DNA of 64,000 nt, taken from the NCBI RefSeq assembly GCF_002101815.1, contig NZ_LQPM01000023.1, positions 124,001 through 188,000 of the forward strand. Reading direction: 5' to 3'. This DNA comes from Mycobacterium paraense (GTDB lineage Bacteria > Actinomycetota > Actinomycetes > Mycobacteriales > Mycobacteriaceae). This document shows, one piece after another, positions 48,844-57,289 of this stretch. The notes under the pieces are model-generated. The model worked only from the letters and a program-made list of their open reading frames with translations. It was not told where the DNA came from and ran no database searches. Each line of letters begins with the position of its first letter. Positions within the stretch are counted from its first letter, which is position 1. The position numbers were made by a program, and so were the translations under genes.

Positions 48844-50423
48844 AAACCTGCGGCCTGCCCGTCGCGGCGCGGATCGCTCACGGCCAGGTAGCCGTCGTCG
48901 AGCCGCCAGATCGCCTGGCAGCTGCCGAACTGGTTGTAGTCGTCCACGGCGATCAAATCGTGGCCGCGCCGCCGGAGTTCGTCGAGCGTCGACTCCGGGA
49001 AGCCGCGCTCGCAGCTGACCTGCATGCCCTGCACCCAGCGGAACCGCGGGCCGTCGCACGCAGCCTGCGGATTCTGCCCGTGGTCGGCGATGCGCACCAT
49101 CACCTGCACATGCCCCTGCGGCTGCATCGTGCCGCCCATCACCCCGAAGCTCATCACCGGGGCCCCGTCCTTGGTGACGAACCCCGGGATGATGGTGTGG
49201 TACGGACGCTTGCCCGGCCCGACGCGGTTCGGATGTCCCTCGGCGACAGCGAAATCCGCACCCCGATTCTGCAGCGACACCCCGGTGCCCGGCACCACCA
49301 CGCCCGAGCCGAACCCCATGTAGTTGGACTGGATCATCGACACCATGACCCCGGCGGCGTCGGCCGCCGTCAGATAGACGGTGCCGCCGCGCGGCGTGCC
49401 CGCGGACGCCGGCCTGGCCCGCGTCGGATCGATCAGCGCGGCGCGCTGCCGCAGGTATTCCTTGTCCAGCAGGTCATCCGGGGCCAGCGCCATGTGGTCG
49501 ATGTCGGCGACATAGGCCTGCGCGTCGGCGAACGCGAGCTTCACGGCCTCGATCTGCAGGTGCACGCTGTCCGCGGAATCGGCCGGCCACGAGGACATGT
49601 CGAAGTGTTCCAGGATCCCCAGCGCGATGAGCGCCACGATCCCCTGGCCGTTGGGCGGTATCTCGTGCACGGTGTACCCGCGATAGGCGGCATCGATCGT
49701 GCCCACCCAGTCGGCGCGGTGCGCGGCGAGGTCGCCGGCGCGCATCGCCCCGCCATGGGCCAGCGCGTGCGCCTCGAGTGTGGCGGCCACGTCGCCGCGG
49801 TAGAACGCCTCTCCGTTGGTCGCGGCGATCCGCTCGAGCGTGGCCGCCTGGTCGGGAAACCTGAAGAGCTCGCCCGGTTTCGGCGCCCGCCCGCCGGGCA
49901 GGAACGCCTCGGCGAACCCAGGCTGGTCCTTGAAGAGCGGCACCTGGGCCGCCCATTGCTCCGCGACGGTGGGCGACACCAGAAAGCCGTTGCGGCCGTA
50001 AGAGATTGCGGGCTCGAACAGCCTCTCGAACGGCAGCCTGCCGAACTTGGCGTGCAGCTCCGCCCACGCCGAGACCGCCCCGGGCACGGTCACCGAATTC
50101 CAGCCGAGCGCGGGAACCGCGTTGCCGCCGAAGTACTCCGGCGTCCAGGCCGCGGGGGAGCGGCCGGAGGCGTTCAGCCCGTGCAGCCGCGCGCCGTCCC
50201 AGACGATGGCGAAGGCGTCCGAGCCGATGCCGTTGGACACCGGCTCGACCACGGTCAGGGTGATGGCGGTGGCGATCGCCGCGTCCACGGCGCTGCCACC
50301 CCCGGCGAGCATGCGCAGACCGGCCTGGGCGGCAAGCGGTTGCGACGTGCACACGACGTTGGCCGCCAGGACGGGCTTTCGCGGCCAGGCGTACGGGAGG
50401 CTCCAACCGAAGGGTGTGGTCAC
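48840..50423 (-). CDS. ggtA: Gamma-glutamyltransferase family protein GgtA
   Basis: This 527-residue Ntn hydrolase is made as a precursor that cuts itself before the nucleophile Thr348 (in RGGTVYLTAAD). The usual TxH motif after the nucleophile is replaced by TVYL, so transpeptidase activity towards glutathione is uncertain. The GG motif VMSFGVMGGTMQPQGH near 430 is clear. There is no signal peptide, unlike many GGTs, so it may act on cytosolic gamma-glutamyl compounds. The start is GTG 50423. It lies 11 bases after the esterase stop and may be cotranscribed. Confidence 0.9.
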   Translation of the reverse strand: MTTPFGWSLPYAWPRKPVLAANVVCTSQPLAAQAGLRMLAGGGSAVDAAIATAITLTVVEPVSNGIGSDAFAIVWDGARLHGLNASGRSPAAWTPEYFGGNAVPALGWNSVTVPGAVSAWAELHAKFGRLPFERLFEPAISYGRNGFLVSPTVAEQWAAQVPLFKDQPGFAEAFLPGGRAPKPGELFRFPDQAATLERIAATNGEAFYRGDVAATLEAHALAHGGAMRAGDLAAHRADWVGTIDAAYRGYTVHEIPPNGQGIVALIALGILEHFDMSSWPADSADSVHLQIEAVKLAFADAQAYVADIDHMALAPDDLLDKEYLRQRAALIDPTRARPASAGTPRGGTVYLTAADAAGVMVSMIQSNYMGFGSGVVVPGTGVSLQNRGADFAVAEGHPNRVGPGKRPYHTIIPGFVTKDGAPVMSFGVMGGTMQPQGHVQVMVRIADHGQNPQAACDGPRFRWVQGMQVSCERGFPESTLDELRRRGHDLIAVDDYNQFGSCQAIWRLDDGYLAVSDPRRDGQAAGF

Positions 50424-50433
50424 CTCCGCGAGA

Positions 50434-51351
50434 CTAGGCCGTCAGCAGCGGCGCCAGCCAGGTCAGCTCGGCCGGCAGCTGCGAGCTCCAGAACTCCGCG
50501 TTGTGCCCGCCGGGCGAGAAGCCGCCAGCGGGCGGGTTGGGCAGTTGCGCGATGAACTGCTTAGTCGCCCCGTAGAACGGGTCGCTGTCGCCGCAATCCA
50601 CCCGGATCGGTATCGACGCCAGCGCCGGCATCCCGAACACCGAGTTCGCCGCGAAGTCGTCCGGCCCGTCGAACGCCCCCGGTGCGGCCGCCCCGGACGA
50701 CATCCACAGCGCCGGGCTCACCGCGCAAATCGCGGCGGTGCGCGCAGGCCCGAGCCGCCCGCCCAGCAGCAGCGCGCCGTAGCCGCCCATCGACCAGCCG
50801 AGGAACGCGACCCGCGAGGTGTCCAGGTCCTGGCCGCCCAGCATCGGGATCAGCTCGTTCAGCACCATGGCCCCGGCGTCCTCGCCCGACGCCCGCTTGT
50901 GCCAATAACCGCCGCCACCGTCGACGGCCACCACCGCGAACGGCGGCAGCCCGGCGTTGACGGCCTGGGCCAGCCCCTGCTCGACGCCGCCGGCCATCAC
51001 GGTGGCCGCGTCGCTGCCCTTGCCGTGCAGCGCAATGACCGGTCGCAGCGCCTTGGTCTGCCCCGGTGGACGGGCGATCGCCCAGTTGGTGTTGACGCCG
51101 CCGCGCGCCGCTGAAACGAAGGAGCCCGTCACCATGGTCGGCGCGGCGGAGGCCGGTGCCGCCGGTGCGACGGGGGCGCTGGGCGGCGGAGCCAAGGGCG
51201 CCTGGGTGCTGGCCGCCGACACCGGCGCCGCGTGAGATGTTCGGGGCTCTAACAGGATGTCGAGGGCGTATGCGCCGGTGGCGCCGACGGCCGCGCCGGC
51301 GCCGAGACCGAGCAGGGCGCGGCGGCTCAAGTCGGGCATGCGGGCCATCAT
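50434..51351 (-). CDS. Exported esterase (antigen 85-like fold), Rv0774c-like
   Basis: This 305-residue protein has an N-terminal SRRALLGLGAGAAVGATGAYA, a Tat-type signal, then a Pro/Ala linker. The esterase D/mycolyltransferase-like alpha/beta fold shows nucleophile GWSMGGYGA and a C-terminal His in GGHNAEFW. Asp is probably in DCGDSDPF. Mtb Rv0774c is reported as a secreted esterase. Three in-frame ATGs (51351, 51348, 51339) precede the twin-arginine region; the first is used. Divergent TetR starts 61 bases away. Confidence 0.88.
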   Translation of the reverse strand: MMARMPDLSRRALLGLGAGAAVGATGAYALDILLEPRTSHAAPVSAASTQAPLAPPPSAPVAPAAPASAAPTMVTGSFVSAARGGVNTNWAIARPPGQTKALRPVIALHGKGSDAATVMAGGVEQGLAQAVNAGLPPFAVVAVDGGGGYWHKRASGEDAGAMVLNELIPMLGGQDLDTSRVAFLGWSMGGYGALLLGGRLGPARTAAICAVSPALWMSSGAAAPGAFDGPDDFAANSVFGMPALASIPIRVDCGDSDPFYGATKQFIAQLPNPPAGGFSPGGHNAEFWSSQLPAELTWLAPLLTA

Positions 51352-51361
51352 GCCACGGCCG

Positions 51362-51371
51362 TTTGGCCAAA
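51362..51371. promoter_or_regulatory. TTTGGCCAAA palindrome between esterase and TetR
   Basis: This perfect ten-base palindrome lies 11 bases upstream of the esterase ATG and 42 before the TetR start. It is a candidate operator for the divergent TetR. Confidence 0.35.
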
Positions 51372-51412
51372 ATGGCAATGGAGTACCACTTTTGCTGGCA
51401 CCATGGCTACTC

Positions 51413-52030
51413 GTGACTGCAGCAGTTACTCCAAAGGGAGAACGTCGACGGTATGCGCTCGTGAGCGCCGCCGCCGAGCTGCTTGCCGAGGGCGGGTTCG
51501 AAGCGGTGCGCCACCGGGCGGTCGCCCGCCGGGCGGGTCTGCCGTTGGCCTCGACCACTTATTACTTCTCGTCGCTGGACGATTTGATCGCCCGCGCCGT
51601 CGAACACATCGGGATGATCGAGATCGCCCAGCTGCGGGCGCGGGTCAACGCGTTGTCCCGGCGGCGCCGCGGACCGGAGACCACCGCCGAGGTGCTGGTC
51701 GACCTGCTGGTGGGGGATCTGTCCGACCCGGCGCTCACCGAGCAGCTGATCTCCCGTTACGAGCGGCACATCGCCTGCACCCGGCTGCCCGCCCTGCGCG
51801 AGACGATGCGTCGCAGCCTGCGCCAGCGCGCCGAGGCCGTGGCGGAGGCCCTCGAACGGTCCGGCCGATCCGTGCGGATCGAGCTGGTGTGCACGCTGAT
51901 CTGCGCGGTCGACGGGTGCGTGGTCTCCGCGCTGGTCGAGGGCGGCGACCCGGCCGCGGCCGCGTTGGGCACGGTGGTCGAGCTCGTCGACGTGCTCGCG
52001 CCCATCGACCCGCGACCGGTGCAGATCTGA
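51413..52030 (+). CDS. TetR-family regulator, Rv0775-like
   Basis: This 205-residue protein (about 204 in Mtb) has an HTH at about 10-55 (GERRRYALVSAAAELLAEGGFEAVRHRAVARRAGLPLASTTYYFSSLDDLIARAVE) and a helical C-terminal ligand domain. GTG 51413 is preferred because the longer frame has no TetR sequence and would read back through the esterase promoter. It is divergent from the esterase-ggtA pair, which it may control. It converges with the DUF429 gene four bases after its stop. Confidence 0.88.
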   Translation: MTAAVTPKGERRRYALVSAAAELLAEGGFEAVRHRAVARRAGLPLASTTYYFSSLDDLIARAVEHIGMIEIAQLRARVNALSRRRRGPETTAEVLVDLLVGDLSDPALTEQLISRYERHIACTRLPALRETMRRSLRQRAEAVAEALERSGRSVRIELVCTLICAVDGCVVSALVEGGDPAAAALGTVVELVDVLAPIDPRPVQI

Positions 52031-52034
52031 ACCA

Positions 52035-52775
52035 CTAGGGGCGGGGCAGCGACGGGGTCACGATGTATCCGGTGGCGAAGTCGCCATAGATCGTGACGGC
52101 GGCCGGACAGCGCTGGGAGTACAACGCCACGTAGGCGCAGACGACGGCGTCGACCGGGTCTTCGGCGCGGCGCAGCTCGCTCTTGCGTTGCGCCGTGACG
52201 ACCTGCCCGCGCAGCTGCGCCCAGCCGTCATGGCCAACGACCCGCAGGGGCACCGCGGCGTCGGCGAGCTTTTCGACGCCGTCCATCAGCAGCAAGAGCT
52301 CGGACTTGAGCCCGTCGAGGGTGCGGCCGGGCTTCGCCTTGTATTTCAGCGTCCGCTCCAATCGGAACAGCGCGACGGTGGCCGCGTGCGGGTACACCTC
52401 GATGGCGCGGCGCCCGGCCGTCGACCGCGGATCCAGCTCGAGGCCCAGCGCCGCGGCCAGCCGACCCCCGCGTGGGCCGTCGGCGAATTCGGGTTTTCCG
52501 GTATTGCAGGGGTGCGCCCCGGCTTCGAACCGGCGGAAGTCGCGGTTGAGGGCCGCCTCGGCCGGCCGCTGGCCGGTCGGGTTGGTCACCACCAGCGGCG
52601 CGTCGAAGGCGACCAGGCAGTCGTCGCGCACATAGGGCGACAGGGCGGCCAGCACCGCCGCGTCGTCGCGCACGGCGCACAGGTGCAGCAGGCGGCCGTC
52701 GGCGTCGAGGACCGCGACACCGGTGGGGTTGCGACCGCCCCAGGCCAGGTCGACGCCGGCGAAGTGCACCCCCAC
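52035..52775 (-). CDS. DUF429 protein, Rv0776c-like
   Basis: This 246-residue protein starts HFAGVDLAWGGRNPTGVAVLD, followed by CLVAFDAPLVVTNPTGQRPAEAALNRDFRRFEAGAHPC, and EDPVDAVVCAYVA near the end. These three acidic-residue blocks are the RNase H-like arrangement of DUF429 (predicted nuclease). No substrate is known. The start is GTG 52775; GTG 52769 is possible. Its promoter must lie in the 215-base gap shared with purB. Confidence 0.85.
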   Translation of the reverse strand: MGVHFAGVDLAWGGRNPTGVAVLDADGRLLHLCAVRDDAAVLAALSPYVRDDCLVAFDAPLVVTNPTGQRPAEAALNRDFRRFEAGAHPCNTGKPEFADGPRGGRLAAALGLELDPRSTAGRRAIEVYPHAATVALFRLERTLKYKAKPGRTLDGLKSELLLLMDGVEKLADAAVPLRVVGHDGWAQLRGQVVTAQRKSELRRAEDPVDAVVCAYVALYSQRCPAAVTIYGDFATGYIVTPSLPRP

Positions 52776-52832
52776 AGGCTATGGCCGCCGGTCACATCCG
52801 CCACATTGGCCTCTGCGGAAGCCGGGACCCTT

Positions 52833-52904
52833 TGTGCCCGCCTCACAGCGACAATCAGGCGGGTCGGCGCGGTGGGCGCGCATTGTCGCTCTGAGGCGGG
52901 CACA
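52833..52904. repeat. Long near-perfect inverted repeat (23-base arms)
   Basis: Arms 52833-52855 and 52882-52904 pair with one mismatch around 26 bases. The core is TGTGCCCGCCTCA-N-AGCGACAAT. It lies between two divergent genes (DUF429 and purB), so it is not a terminator for either. Confidence 0.7.
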
Positions 52905-52990
52905 TCGCCTGCCGCCCGGCGGAGAGACAGAAGTGACAACAGTGACCGGAAGCCGATCGGCGGGACGCGCCGACCGTAAGCTGTCTGCTT

Positions 52991-54409
52991 GTGAGCATTC
53001 CGAACGTCCTGGCCGCCCGGTACGCCAGCGCGGAAATGGTCGCGATCTGGTCGCCGGAGGCCAAGGTCGTCGCCGAGCGGCGGCTGTGGCTGGCCGTGCT
53101 GCGGGCGCAGGCCGAACTCGGAGTGGACGTTCCGCCCGAGGCGATCGCCGATTACGAACGGGTGCTCGACGACGTCGACCTGGCCTCGATCGCACAGCGC
53201 GAACGCGCGCTGCGCCACGACGTGAAGGCCCGCATCGAGGAATTCAACGCGCTGGCCGGCCACGAGCACGTGCACAAGGGAATGACGAGCCGCGACCTCA
53301 CCGAGAACGTCGAGCAGCTGCAGATCCGGCGGTCGCTGGAACTGGTGTTCTCGCACGGCATTGCCGTCGTCGCGCGGCTCGCCGAGCGGGCGGTGGGCTA
53401 CCGCGATCTGGTGATGGCCGGGCGCAGCCACAACGTCGCCGCGCAGGCCACGACGTTGGGCAAGCGGTTCGCCTCGGCGGCCCAGGAGACGCTGATCGCG
53501 CTGACCAGGCTGGGGGAGTTGATCGACCGCTACCCGCTGCGGGGGATCAAGGGCCCGATGGGCACCGCGCAGGACATGCTGGACCTGCTGGACGGCGACG
53601 TCGACAAGCTCACCGAACTCGAGGGGCGCGTCGCCGACTTCCTGGGCTTCGCAACGGTTTTGACCAGCGTCGGACAGGTGTACCCGCGCTCGCTGGACCA
53701 CGACGTGCTGTCGGCGCTGGTGCAGCTGGGCGCCGGGCCGTCGTCGATGGCCCACACCATCCGGCTGATGGCCGGGCACGAACTCGTCACGGAAGGCTTC
53801 GCGCCGGGGCAGGTGGGCTCGTCGGCGATGCCGCACAAGATGAACACCCGCAGCTGCGAGCGGGTCAACGGGCTGCAGGTGGTGCTGCGCGGCTACGCCT
53901 CGATGGCCGCCGAGCTGGCCGGCGCGCAGTGGAACGAGGGCGACGTGTTCTGTTCCGTGGTGCGCCGAGTCGCGTTGCCGGACAGCTTCTTTGCCATCGA
54001 CGGGCAGATCGAGACGTTCTTGACGGTGCTCGACGAGTTCGGCGCCTACCCGGCGGTGATCACCCGCGAGCTGGACCGCTACCTGCCGTTCCTCGCCACC
54101 ACCAAGGTGCTGATCGCCGCGGTGCGCGCGGGCATGGGCCGCGAGGCCGCGCACCACGTGATCCGCGAACACGCGGTCGCGACGGCGCTGGCCATGCGGG
54201 AACGCGGCGCCGAACCCGACCTGCTCGAGCGGTTGGCCGCCGACGAGCGGCTGCCCCTGGACCGCGCGGCGCTGGACGCCGCGCTGGCCGACAAGAAGTC
54301 GTTCACCGGGGCCGCCGGTGACCAGGTGGACCAGGTGGCCGCGATGGTCGACGCGTTGGTGAGCCGCTACCCGGACGCGGCGAAATACACCCCGGGTGCG
54401 ATCCTGTGA
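52991..54409 (+). CDS. purB: Adenylosuccinate lyase PurB
   Basis: This enzyme catalyses two purine steps: SAICAR to AICAR and adenylosuccinate to AMP. The 472 residues show the fumarase/aspartase-superfamily signature GSSAMPHKMNTRSCE and the upstream HKGMTSRDLTENVEQLQI block with catalytic residues. The start is GTG 52991 (SIPNVLAARYASAEM). The stop overlaps the cyp126 start (GTGA). This odd purine-P450 coupling is kept in Mtb. Confidence 0.97.
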   Translation: MSIPNVLAARYASAEMVAIWSPEAKVVAERRLWLAVLRAQAELGVDVPPEAIADYERVLDDVDLASIAQRERALRHDVKARIEEFNALAGHEHVHKGMTSRDLTENVEQLQIRRSLELVFSHGIAVVARLAERAVGYRDLVMAGRSHNVAAQATTLGKRFASAAQETLIALTRLGELIDRYPLRGIKGPMGTAQDMLDLLDGDVDKLTELEGRVADFLGFATVLTSVGQVYPRSLDHDVLSALVQLGAGPSSMAHTIRLMAGHELVTEGFAPGQVGSSAMPHKMNTRSCERVNGLQVVLRGYASMAAELAGAQWNEGDVFCSVVRRVALPDSFFAIDGQIETFLTVLDEFGAYPAVITRELDRYLPFLATTKVLIAAVRAGMGREAAHHVIREHAVATALAMRERGAEPDLLERLAADERLPLDRAALDAALADKKSFTGAAGDQVDQVAAMVDALVSRYPDAAKYTPGAIL

Positions 54410-55653
54410 CGCTCGCGGGCGCGCTATCGGGGATCGACTTCACCGACCTGGACAACTTCGCCAACGGGTTTCCGCACGACCTGTTCGCCGTCCATCGGCG
54501 CGAGGCGCCGGTGTACTGGCACGAGCCGACGGACAACACCCCGGACGGCGAGGGCTTCTGGTCCGTCGCCTCCTACTCGGAAACCCTTGCGGTGCTGAAG
54601 GATCCGGTGACATTCTCCTCGGTCACCGGCGGCGAGCGACCGTTCGGCGGCACGCTGCTGCAAGACCTGGCCATCGCGGGCCAGGTGCTCAACATGATGG
54701 ACGACCCGCGGCACTCGCAGATTCGGCGTCTCGTCAGCTCCGGGCTGACGCCGCGGATGATCGGGCTCGTCGAGGACGATCTGCGGTCGCGGGCCCGCCG
54801 GCTGCTGGACGCGGTGGTGCCGGGCGAGCCGTTCGACTTCCTGGTCGACATCGCCGCCGAACTGCCGATGCAGATGATCTGCATCCTGCTGGGAGTGCCG
54901 GATTCCGAACGGCATTGGCTGTTCCAGGCCATCGAGCCGCAGTTCGACTTCGGGGGTTCCCGCAAAGCGTCGCTGTCACAACTTTCGGTCGAAGAGGCCG
55001 GCTCCCGGATGTACGCCTACGGCCAGGAGCTGATCGCGTCGAAGCGGGCCAACCCGACCGACGACATGTTGTCGGTCGTGGCGAATGCGACCGTCGACGA
55101 CGAGAACGCACCGGCCCTGTCCGACCTGGAGCTGTACCTGTTCTTCAGCCTGCTGTTCAGCGCCGGCGCGGAGACGACGCGCAACGCGGTCGCCGGCGGG
55201 CTGCTGGCCCTGGCCGAGCATCCGGAGCAATTGCGGGCGCTGCGTTCGGATTTGACCCTGCTGCCGACGGCGGTCGAGGAGATGGTGCGCTGGACGTCGC
55301 CGTCGCCGTCGAAGCGCCGCACCGCCACGCGCGACGTCAGCCTCGGCGGGCAGTCGATCCGGGCGGGGCAGAAGGTCCAGATCTGGGAGGGTTCCGCCAA
55401 CCGGGACGCCGACGTGTTCGACCGACCCGACGAATTCGACATTGCCCGCAAACCCAACCCCCACTTGGGCTTCGGCCAGGGTGTGCACTACTGCCTGGGC
55501 GCGAACCTGGCCCGGCTGGAACTGCGGGTGCTGTTCGAGGAGCTGCTGACGCGCTTTTCCGCCGTACGGGTCGCGCGGCCCGTCGAATGGACCCGCAGCA
55601 ATCGGCACACCGGCATCCGGCACCTCGTCGTGGAGCTCATCGAGGGACCGTGA
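54406..55653 (+). CDS. cyp126: Cytochrome P450 CYP126
   Basis: This 415-residue P450 has I-helix LFSAGAETTRNAV with Thr pair near 257-258, ExxR in EEMVRWTSP and haem loop FGQGVHYCLGANLARLE with Cys363. It matches Mtb CYP126 (Rv0778) by position between purB and the membrane-protein region. The physiological substrate is unknown; aromatic ligands bind the Mtb enzyme as I recall. Overlaps of four bases with purB and with the next gene show a three-gene operon. Confidence 0.94.
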   Translation: MTLAGALSGIDFTDLDNFANGFPHDLFAVHRREAPVYWHEPTDNTPDGEGFWSVASYSETLAVLKDPVTFSSVTGGERPFGGTLLQDLAIAGQVLNMMDDPRHSQIRRLVSSGLTPRMIGLVEDDLRSRARRLLDAVVPGEPFDFLVDIAAELPMQMICILLGVPDSERHWLFQAIEPQFDFGGSRKASLSQLSVEEAGSRMYAYGQELIASKRANPTDDMLSVVANATVDDENAPALSDLELYLFFSLLFSAGAETTRNAVAGGLLALAEHPEQLRALRSDLTLLPTAVEEMVRWTSPSPSKRRTATRDVSLGGQSIRAGQKVQIWEGSANRDADVFDRPDEFDIARKPNPHLGFGQGVHYCLGANLARLELRVLFEELLTRFSAVRVARPVEWTRSNRHTGIRHLVVELIEGP

Positions 55654-56654
55654 CCATCCGGCTCGCCGATGTCGAGCCGTCACCCGATGTGTTCGCCGCG
55701 GTGATGGCGACCGGAATCCTGTCGATCGCCGCTCGCGATCACCGGTACTTCGCCATCAGCGACGCCTTGGGCGTACTGGCCACCCTCGCACTGCTGGCCC
55801 TCGTCGTGGTGGTCGTCGCGACCCGGGCGCTGGCGTCGTGGGATTTGCGGGATCCCGATGTCACCCTGCGGCTGTTCACCTTCGTGGCCGCGTGCGCGGT
55901 GCTGGACAGCCGGCTGGCGTCCCACCGAATCGTCCTGCAAGTGCTCGGTGCGGTGGCCCTGGCGGCCTGGCTGGCGTTGCTCGCGCTGACCGCGCGCAAC
56001 ATGTCGGCCAGCCCCTGGGCGGCGCTGCGCGACCGCGCACATGGTGCGTGGGAACTGGCCAGCGTGGGCACCTCGGGACTGGCGATCGTGGCGGCGGTGG
56101 CCGCGCGGCACGAGCGCCGGTGGCTTTGGGTGGCGGCGCCGGTCTGGGTGGCGGCGCTGTGCATCTACGCGTTGATGACCTGGCTGATTTTGTGGCGCGC
56201 GGTCAGCGAGCGTCAGGATCGTGACGGCTTCGAGCCGGACAGCTGGATCCTGATGGGCGGGTTGGCCATCGCGACGCTGGCCGGCGACAGCATCCACGCC
56301 CTGGCTCCCGCCTGGCTGGCCGGGCCGGTGCTGGCGGTTACCGTCGTCACCTGGGTGGCGGCCACGCTGTGGATACCGCCGCTGATTCTCTTCGGCCTGC
56401 GCCGGATCAGCCGGCGGCCCACGATGCTGCGGTTTGCCGGGGTGTGGTGGGCGCTGGTGTTTCCGTTGGGCATGTATTCGGCCGCCAGCTATGCGATGGT
56501 CGCCGGGATCCATCAGAACGCGCTGCTGACCGTTTCCCTGGTGTTCTTCTGGGATGCGTTGGCCGCGTGGCTCATCGTCGTCATCGCCGGCCTGCTGCGA
56601 CTGCGGCGTGGCCTGTCGTCAGTCGGCGCGCAGCGCGATGCCGGCCGCCCGTAG
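55650..56654 (+). CDS. TDT/SLAC1-family transporter (TehA-like)
   Basis: This 334-residue protein has about ten transmembrane segments, opening with PDVFAAVMATGILSIAA, the signature start of actinobacterial tellurite-resistance/dicarboxylate transporters. It has five internal helix-pair repeats, as in SLAC1-type anion channels. It probably moves small anions or dicarboxylates. GTG 55650 overlaps the cyp126 stop. This gene appears inserted relative to Mtb, where cyp126 is followed directly by Rv0779c. Its end overlaps the convergent gene by 36 bases. Confidence 0.85.
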   Translation: MTIRLADVEPSPDVFAAVMATGILSIAARDHRYFAISDALGVLATLALLALVVVVVATRALASWDLRDPDVTLRLFTFVAACAVLDSRLASHRIVLQVLGAVALAAWLALLALTARNMSASPWAALRDRAHGAWELASVGTSGLAIVAAVAARHERRWLWVAAPVWVAALCIYALMTWLILWRAVSERQDRDGFEPDSWILMGGLAIATLAGDSIHALAPAWLAGPVLAVTVVTWVAATLWIPPLILFGLRRISRRPTMLRFAGVWWALVFPLGMYSAASYAMVAGIHQNALLTVSLVFFWDALAAWLIVVIAGLLRLRRGLSSVGAQRDAGRP

Positions 56655-57248
56655 TTCCAGGGCGGCCAGCGCCCGAATGGTGGCGGGATCCTCATGGCGC
56701 CACCCGCCGACCGGGTCCGCGCTGATCGCGGTCAGCTTGCGCGGCGGCCGGTTGGTCAGGGCCCGCAGCGCCAGCAGCTGTTCGCCGGCCGGGGTCGCGG
56801 CCAGGCCGGTGACCGTCCACTTGCGCCGGAAGAACCGAAGCCGCAACAGCAGCCACGGGATGACCACGATCAGCAGCGGCACCGCGACGACGGCCAGCGA
56901 CAGCAGCACCGCCAGCCAGCCCGCCGTGGTGTCGAGGCTGTGTCCGGCCCCCGCGATGTCGAGGGCGGCGGCGCTGGCGGACGCGAGGGGCTTGCTGACC
57001 GCGTCGCCGACCACCGGAATGTGCTGCGCACCTTGGCCCGCCGAGGCGAGGTTGCCGGCGATGCCGTTGGCGCCGATCTCGACCTGGCGACCGGCCTCGG
57101 CGATCGTCGAGATGGCGTCGTAGACGGCCGTGCCGACGAGCAGCCAGATCAGCGACCACAGGAAGATGGCGAAATCGCTGAAGAGTTGGGCCGCCAGCCG
57201 GCCGGGCGTGGTGGCGTAGGGCAGAATCCGCAATGGCAGCGACGTCAT
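56619..57248 (-). CDS. Two-pass membrane protein, Rv0779c-like
   Basis: This 209-residue protein (about 206 in Mtb) has a first transmembrane segment at 21-45 (LFSDFAIFLWSLIWLLVGTAVYDAI), an outer loop rich in Ala/Gly, and a second at about 110-135 (WLAVLLSLAVVAVPLLIVVIPWLLL). A cytoplasmic basic domain follows (LRFFRRKWTV). The function is unknown. ATG 57248 starts the good N-terminus; the open frame to 57668 overlaps purC and is a shadow. Confidence 0.82.
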   Translation of the reverse strand: MTSLPLRILPYATTPGRLAAQLFSDFAIFLWSLIWLLVGTAVYDAISTIAEAGRQVEIGANGIAGNLASAGQGAQHIPVVGDAVSKPLASASAAALDIAGAGHSLDTTAGWLAVLLSLAVVAVPLLIVVIPWLLLRLRFFRRKWTVTGLAATPAGEQLLALRALTNRPPRKLTAISADPVGGWRHEDPATIRALAALELRAAGIALRAD

Positions 57249-57289
57249 AGCCTCGATCCCAGCACAGGGCCGCCCGATAGGCTGACCCG

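Noticed and set aside
54396..55649. Long plus-strand frame running into the TDT transporter gene from 54396
   Set aside because: This part overlaps cyp126 in another frame and is Arg-rich read-through; the transporter begins at GTG 55650.
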